Shown piece after piece: positions 59,623 to 64,000 of a stretch of 64,000 nucleotides of DNA. The position numbers were made by a program, and so were the translations under genes. Numbering within the stretch: position 1 is the stretch's first letter; each line of letters opens with the position of its first letter. The stretch comes from Beverwykella pulmonaria (Eukaryota > Ascomycota > Dothideomycetes > Pleosporales > Melanommataceae): contig BCHH01000005.1 in NCBI GenBank assembly GCA_001599595.1, positions 62,001-126,000 on the forward strand. Reading direction: 5' to 3'. The notes under the pieces were generated by a model. That model was not told where the DNA came from. It did not search any database and saw nothing but the letters and a program-made list of their open reading frames with translations.

Positions 59623-60492
59623 ATGGATCTCGTGCAGACAGTCCGCAAAGAAGGCAGCCGGCATGTACCTTTTTAATATCGATTCTCACTATCACATGGC
59701 TAACATGACAACAGCGGCGGCCGCGCCGACTTCAAATGGGAAGATGTCAAGGCCGATTCCCAACGCGAAAACTATCTGGGGCATTCCCTCATGGCTCGTA
59801 AGTCCACTCGGCCCCCCGCAACAAACAAATTCTAACAAACAACAGCCGTCGGTCGCTGGCAACAAGGCCGCGATCTGAACTGGTACGCCAAAGGCGACGA
59901 CGAGGACAAGGAAGCCGCCGCCCAGAAACTCAAGGAAGAGAAGCGCAAGCTGAAACAAGCTGAAGAAGACGCCATGCTCGTTGCTATGGGCCTACCAGTC
60001 CCCGAGCGGAACGCGAATATGGAGCCGCTGGGCGAGAAGGCGGGCGAGCGCGCGATAGGAGCAAAGGCGGAAGAGAACGATGAGAAAGACACTGAGAAAG
60101 ATGCTGAAGGCGAGATGGGTCCTCCCGTGCGTCGGAGAGACCGCAGCAGAGACCGCAAAGAGCGGCAAGGGAGAGATCGAAGGGGTCGGGACGACGATGA
60201 TCGGAGGAAGAGGAGGAGGTCTAGGAGCCGGTCGAGAGACCGGAGGGACAGGCGGAGAGACCGCTCGAGATCGAGAGAGCGGCCGAGCAAGGATCACGAC
60301 AGGCACAGGCATCGATCGCGGAGCCGCGAGCGCAGGCGACGGGACGATCGTCACGGCCGTCCTAGGGACCACAAGGACCGGCTCATGGATGAGCTCGAGG
60401 AGCGACCGCGGTCCCATTCTAAAGATAGACACCGGCGGCGGAGGAGCAGGTCACCGTATGAGAAACCTGAGAGGAGAAGGGAGAGGGATTGA
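59623..60492 (+). CDS. MMTAG2-like nuclear protein with Arg/Ser-rich tail
   Basis: Homologue of human multiple-myeloma-tumour-associated protein 2, a nuclear protein of unclear role, possibly linked to RNA processing. Exons 59623-59660, 59715-59797 and 59846-60492 give 255 residues. The conserved N-terminal domain (about 1-55) reads [49 protein letters not shown]. Intron 1 is GC-AG (CCG|GCATGT ... ACAG); GT choices nearby give the wrong phase. A Lys/Glu helix follows, then from about 125 an RS/RD-rich tail ([12 protein letters not shown] repeats) as in splicing factors, which supports a nuclear-speckle role by inference. The gene ends 119 nt from the amidase stop codon, tail to tail. Confidence 0.88.
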
Positions 60493-60611
60493 TCATCCTT
60501 GGGCTTGACAACAACGTGCCTTTCCTGGAACCTCGGATTCATTCTCGGTCGATAGAAAAAAAAACACCAACTTATTCTTCGGCTGTCACTATATTCTTCT
60601 GTCTATGTGTC

Positions 60612-62463
60612 TTAAGAGGACTTTGCCAGCACACTCTCTACCACTTTCATAATCTCAATTAACTCCTCGTCCTTCATCGGCCTCCCCACTATCTGGACAG
60701 CGCCCGGGGCGCCTTCAACAGCCTCCGGGTTATCTGCGACTTGTCAGTATCTTCAAACACAGCATCACCTTTGCAAGTTTGCAAACACGTACATGGTGGT
60801 TCATATGCCGCGTCCTTGAGTAAGTATGGCTCGTCCAGCGCTTTGTTTGCTTTCAGGTACGGCAATATGCCCGCTGGATACTACACTCAGTCAGATTCAG
60901 CTCCACAAACCAAACTCTCCCCCTAAACTCACATCGATCAGATTCTGCAACACAGTATATGCCGGCACCCCGTATGTGTCGTGCGGGACCGCCGTAGCCT
61001 GGTATCCCGGCATGAGCACCGCATCCAGTCCATTCTCCACAAACGCATCGTGCCACTTCGCCAAGACCTTTGCCCTTTCCACATTCATATCCCACAGCGC
61101 ATCCAACGTTGCCTGCCACCCCTTCAGCTCCTCCGGATATGCGATTGCCATGGAGGGCACCCACGGCTCGCCCGATGCCTGGATGAACTGGACGGGCGTC
61201 TTCTTCGGATCAAGCATGAAGTATTTGTACGCTAGTACTGCGCAATCCCAGATATCCGGGACCTGGCCATCGAGAGGGATAATCGTATGTCCTTCTTTCT
61301 CTAGCGCTTTACACGTGGTGTGCAACACCCTCTTCACACTAGGATGAAGCGGCCTCTTTTCACACCCCCTCACCAACCCGAATTTCAGTGGTCGTTTGAC
61401 AGGCTCCACACTCCTCCACGGCACATCCAGCACCCCCTCATCCACTTCCCAAGGGCTACCCTCAATCACTGTCTTGAAGAAAAGCTCAAAATCCGCAATA
61501 CTATACCCCTGCGGTCCAATCACAGGCAAAATACTCCCGGGGCTCCCCAACCTACCAGGAGGAACCTTCCCCTTGAACGGGACCCTCCTACTCGTCGGCT
61601 TAAAGCTCTTAATCCCGTTACACAGCGCCGGAATCCTATTTGACCCCGCTATATCTGTCGCGAGTCCGAGGATGGAGCCGCGCATAGCAAGTAACGCGCC
61701 CTCGCCGCCGGTCGAGCCGCCGGCAGTCAAGGAGAGATTGTGGGGATTGAGCGTCCGCCCGAAGACGTTGTTGTGCGTGTCGGCCGTCATCATAGATTGT
61801 GGGAGGGAGGTCTTGACGTAGAAGACTGCGCCGGCTTGTAGTAAGATGGAGATTAAGGATGAGTTTGAGGAGGCGGGCGGGTGGGTGACGAAGGAGACGT
61901 AGCCGATAGTCGTTTGGACGCCCTTGATATTGAACGAGTCCTAGCGCTAGCCATTAACAAATGGGCATCTTTGCGCATGTCCAGCGTCTGAATGAGGCCG
62001 ATATGGATGCTCATTTACCACTCTGATTCTATACAAACGTTCGTACCTTGAGTGATATAGGCAGCCCGTGCAGTGCACCCATACCCCGTCCTTCTCTTTC
62101 TAGGTATGCATCGCATTCACGCGCTCGTTCTAACGCCTCGTCGAAAAAGATCTCTGTTAAGCAGTTGACGCACTGCTGTGCAATAGCTGCCCTCTTGCAA
62201 AACGCCAGCACCACTTCGTAACTAGTCACTTCCTTTGCCAGCATCATGCAAACCAGTGTGGTGGCGTTGTACTTCTCGGTCAACTCTATTTCTTTTCCTG
62301 AGAGGAGACCGCAGGTCGAGGGGATGGAGAGAACGCTCGTTGATGATGTCTCAGATATTTGGGAAGCAATGGAGGAAGGGAGTCGCCATTCCTTAGGAAT
62401 CTTTTCGTATAGAGAGGCGCGTTTGGCTGCCGCGAGGCTCTCCCATGATTCTGAGGTGGCCAT
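60612..62463 (-). CDS. Amidase-signature amidase (AmdS/acetamidase type)
   Basis: Hydrolyses carboxamides. Exons 62463-62047, 61940-60933, 60880-60793 and 60733-60612 give 544 residues, the usual size for fungal acetamidases. The Ser-cisSer-Lys triad is present: Lys139 in LPISLK, cis-Ser215 in TAGGSTGGEG, nucleophile Ser239 in DIAGSNRIPA; the spacings of 76 and 24 match the family. The residue after the nucleophile is Asn where Ile, Leu or Val is more usual. Intron 1 falls directly after the catalytic Lys codon. No signal peptide. The C-terminus QIVGRPMKDEELIEIMKVVE is typical. The substrate (acetamide, formamide, fatty amide or other) cannot be deduced. Confidence 0.9.
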
Positions 62464-62937
62464 AGTAGAGGGCTGGTGGACGGGTTCGGCCGGGAACCTG
62501 TATTTTGAGAGAGAGAAAGTTAAAGTAGAACACTGGAAGACCTCGATCCTACGTAGCTTTAGGTAAGACCAGCTGGTATATGAAGATCCTCTTGGGAGTG
62601 CGACTTCTAGATACAAGAGGCTGAGGCAAGGTTATTCGGGGTGGAGAAGCAGTTGGGGATCCGATACATGGAGTTGCATGCTAGTTTTCGGAACGGGCTC
62701 AAAACTGATGTCAGATGGCAAGGTTGCGCTGTGAAGGGCAGAGAGCATCACGAATTCAGGTATGGGATTGGGAGCGGTATAGAATCCACTGCATAGGAGT
62801 TTATTTTGGTAAGCTCGTGTATGTAGGGCGTGATGCAGGTGAGAGGCTTGTTGGAATCAGGAACGAGCTACCCCGCAACCATCACGTCGTTCCCCCAAAA
62901 CTTCAGCCCTTATTCCAACCTGTCCACTTCAGCTCCC
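62464..62937. other. Intergenic: amidase promoter
   Basis: 474 nt between two same-strand genes; no feature seen. Confidence 0.5.
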
Positions 62938-63768
62938 TCATAGCGTCTCCCCAGCCGCCCTTCTAATCCAGGCCACCACGGCGTCAGGCTGGCTCAAGTA
63001 CGGGCTATGACTAGACTTGATCCTCTCGACCTCAATCTCGCCGCCCATCGCCTTGACACCCCCAGTCATGAGGTCCTGCGCAAACGCTGGGATTGCATTG
63101 TCGTCTTCGCACAGCAGATACGTGGTGGGAATCTCCTTCCAGCTTGCGGCGGTCGACTTGGCCTTCTTGGTCGCGAAAGAGTGTGACTGCAGCATCTTGA
63201 ACCATTTCTGCTGCTCCTCCTCCGAGAGGTCGTTGTAGAAGATCTTGGGGTCGTTGGCGATGGTGTGGGGGCCCTGCGAACATTCCTATTAGCACGATTG
63301 CGTCCGTCCAAGATACGGGCCCACAGTAGCAATACAATAAGAGTGTGGCGATGCACATACCTCAATCGTCCACCAATCCGGGATATTATGCTGAATAGCA
63401 TCCATCAAGCTGACGCCCTCGGGCACAATAAAACTGCACATGTATGCGCCCTTCACGATGCCGCCTTTCTCGCCCTTCTCTTCGCGCTGCTTCTTGCCGT
63501 AGCCTACGAGCCCACTGCCTGCCACGATGCCGGCCCAGCTGTGCGGGACGATAACGACATCGTTACCGTCGCCGATGGCTTTGGTGACGAGCTCCTGGAG
63601 CGCGGCAATGTCCTCAGAGAGATCCTCAGGGGGCGTGGGATTGCCGACTGAGGGGAGCTGGCGAGTGTGCACGGTGTAGCCGGCTTCTTCGAGCTTGGTG
63701 GTAATGGCCTCGAAGCCGGCGGGGCCGTGCCAGGCGCCAGGGACGAGGACGATTTGGGGTTTAGACAT
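62938..63768 (-). CDS. Alpha/beta hydrolase (AB hydrolase 6 / salicylate-esterase-like)
   Basis: Small serine hydrolase. Exons 63768-63361 and 63273-62938 give 247 residues. IVLVPGAWHGPAGFE at 6-20 supplies the oxyanion hole. The nucleophile elbow is VPHSWAG (Ser77), with Pro-His before the Ser in place of the usual Gly-His. The acid is probably in LLCEDDNAIP and the catalytic His in IKSSHSPYLSQPD near the end. The layout matches plant methylketone/salicylate methylesterase-like hydrolases, which fungi also carry in many copies. No signal peptide, so probably cytosolic. The frame is open upstream of the ATG only because of the CT repeat. Substrate unknown. Confidence 0.88.
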
Positions 63769-63792
63769 GGCTAATTGGGGAGGGAATTGAAT

Positions 63793-63796
<4 letters not shown>

Positions 63797-63830
<34 letters not shown>
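63797..63830. repeat. GA/CT dinucleotide repeat in hydrolase leader
   Basis: A run of about 16 GA units lies roughly 30 nt upstream of the hydrolase start codon (CT on the coding strand). Likely length-variable between strains. Confidence 0.9.
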
Positions 63831-63832
<2 letters not shown>

Positions 63833-64000
63833 TAGTAGTTTGTAGCTTGAAGAGAGGTTGAGGTAGAGAAGAGTAGACTGTGGAAAGGAAAAGAGGTGCG
63901 GGGGGTGAAATAACTTAAGGAGAGCAAATGCGACACGGCACAGCCCTCTTGCCCTTATAGAACAATGAAAACCCAGTCGGTCGGAGAGCCGTCGGTGAGG

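Overview
The window is nuclear DNA of a filamentous ascomycete (Pezizomycotina). Most genes carry short GT-AG introns of about 45-60 nt. The products are typical of moulds: a Chs7-type chitin synthase chaperone, a Pmt2-type O-mannosyltransferase, Mif2/CENP-C, Sae2/CtIP, a Hook protein and an AmdS-type amidase. The style of several proteins fits Dothideomycetes, but that placement is inference. No rRNA, tRNA, CRISPR array, intact transposon or virus was seen.

Layout, left to right. 1-1581: no convincing gene. 1582-4364 (-): Mif2/CENP-C. 5775-6682 (-): Gis2-type zinc-knuckle protein. 7541-9251 (-): F-box/WD protein, divergent from Sae2/CtIP at 9510-12027 (+). 12500-14059 (+): fumarate-reductase/TcuA-like flavoprotein. 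14683-17713 (-): Hook. 18455-18831 (-): small secreted I9-type inhibitor. 19889-23897 (-): Pumilio/Puf3. 23898-26660: long gene-free stretch. 26661-28382 (-): M28 aminopeptidase. 29203-31720 (-): decayed gene relic. 32004-34161 (-): phenol-hydroxylase-type FAD monooxygenase, followed by an FAH-family hydrolase at 34745-35807 (-). 36338-37929 (-): TFIIH subunit Ssl1. 38570-39827 (-): Chs7-like chaperone. About 41965-44199 (+): MFS sugar transporter. 45092-47602 (+): Pmt2. 49488-51723 (-): enolase-phosphatase E1. 55228-57141 (+): Ksp1-like kinase behind a 3.5-kb leader region. 58352-59456 (-) Med6 and 59623-60492 (+) MMTAG2-like protein form a divergent pair. 60612-62463 (-): amidase. 62938-63768 (-): alpha/beta hydrolase.

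Most genes are unlinked housekeeping functions: centromere, transcription, DNA repair, cell wall, glycosylation, methionine salvage and mRNA control. The only pair that looks metabolically linked is the FAD monooxygenase next to the FAH-family hydrolase, on the same strand; together they suggest a small aromatic-catabolic unit.

Exon models were built by hand. A junction was kept only when splice signals, reading phase and protein continuity agreed. Points left open: one donor in the Hook gene, the first exon of the MFS transporter, and the whole of the relic. The most unusual features are the relic with its internal duplication and dated lesions, an 8-nt microexon in the Chs7-like gene, two GC-AG introns, and two genes with unusually long introns.
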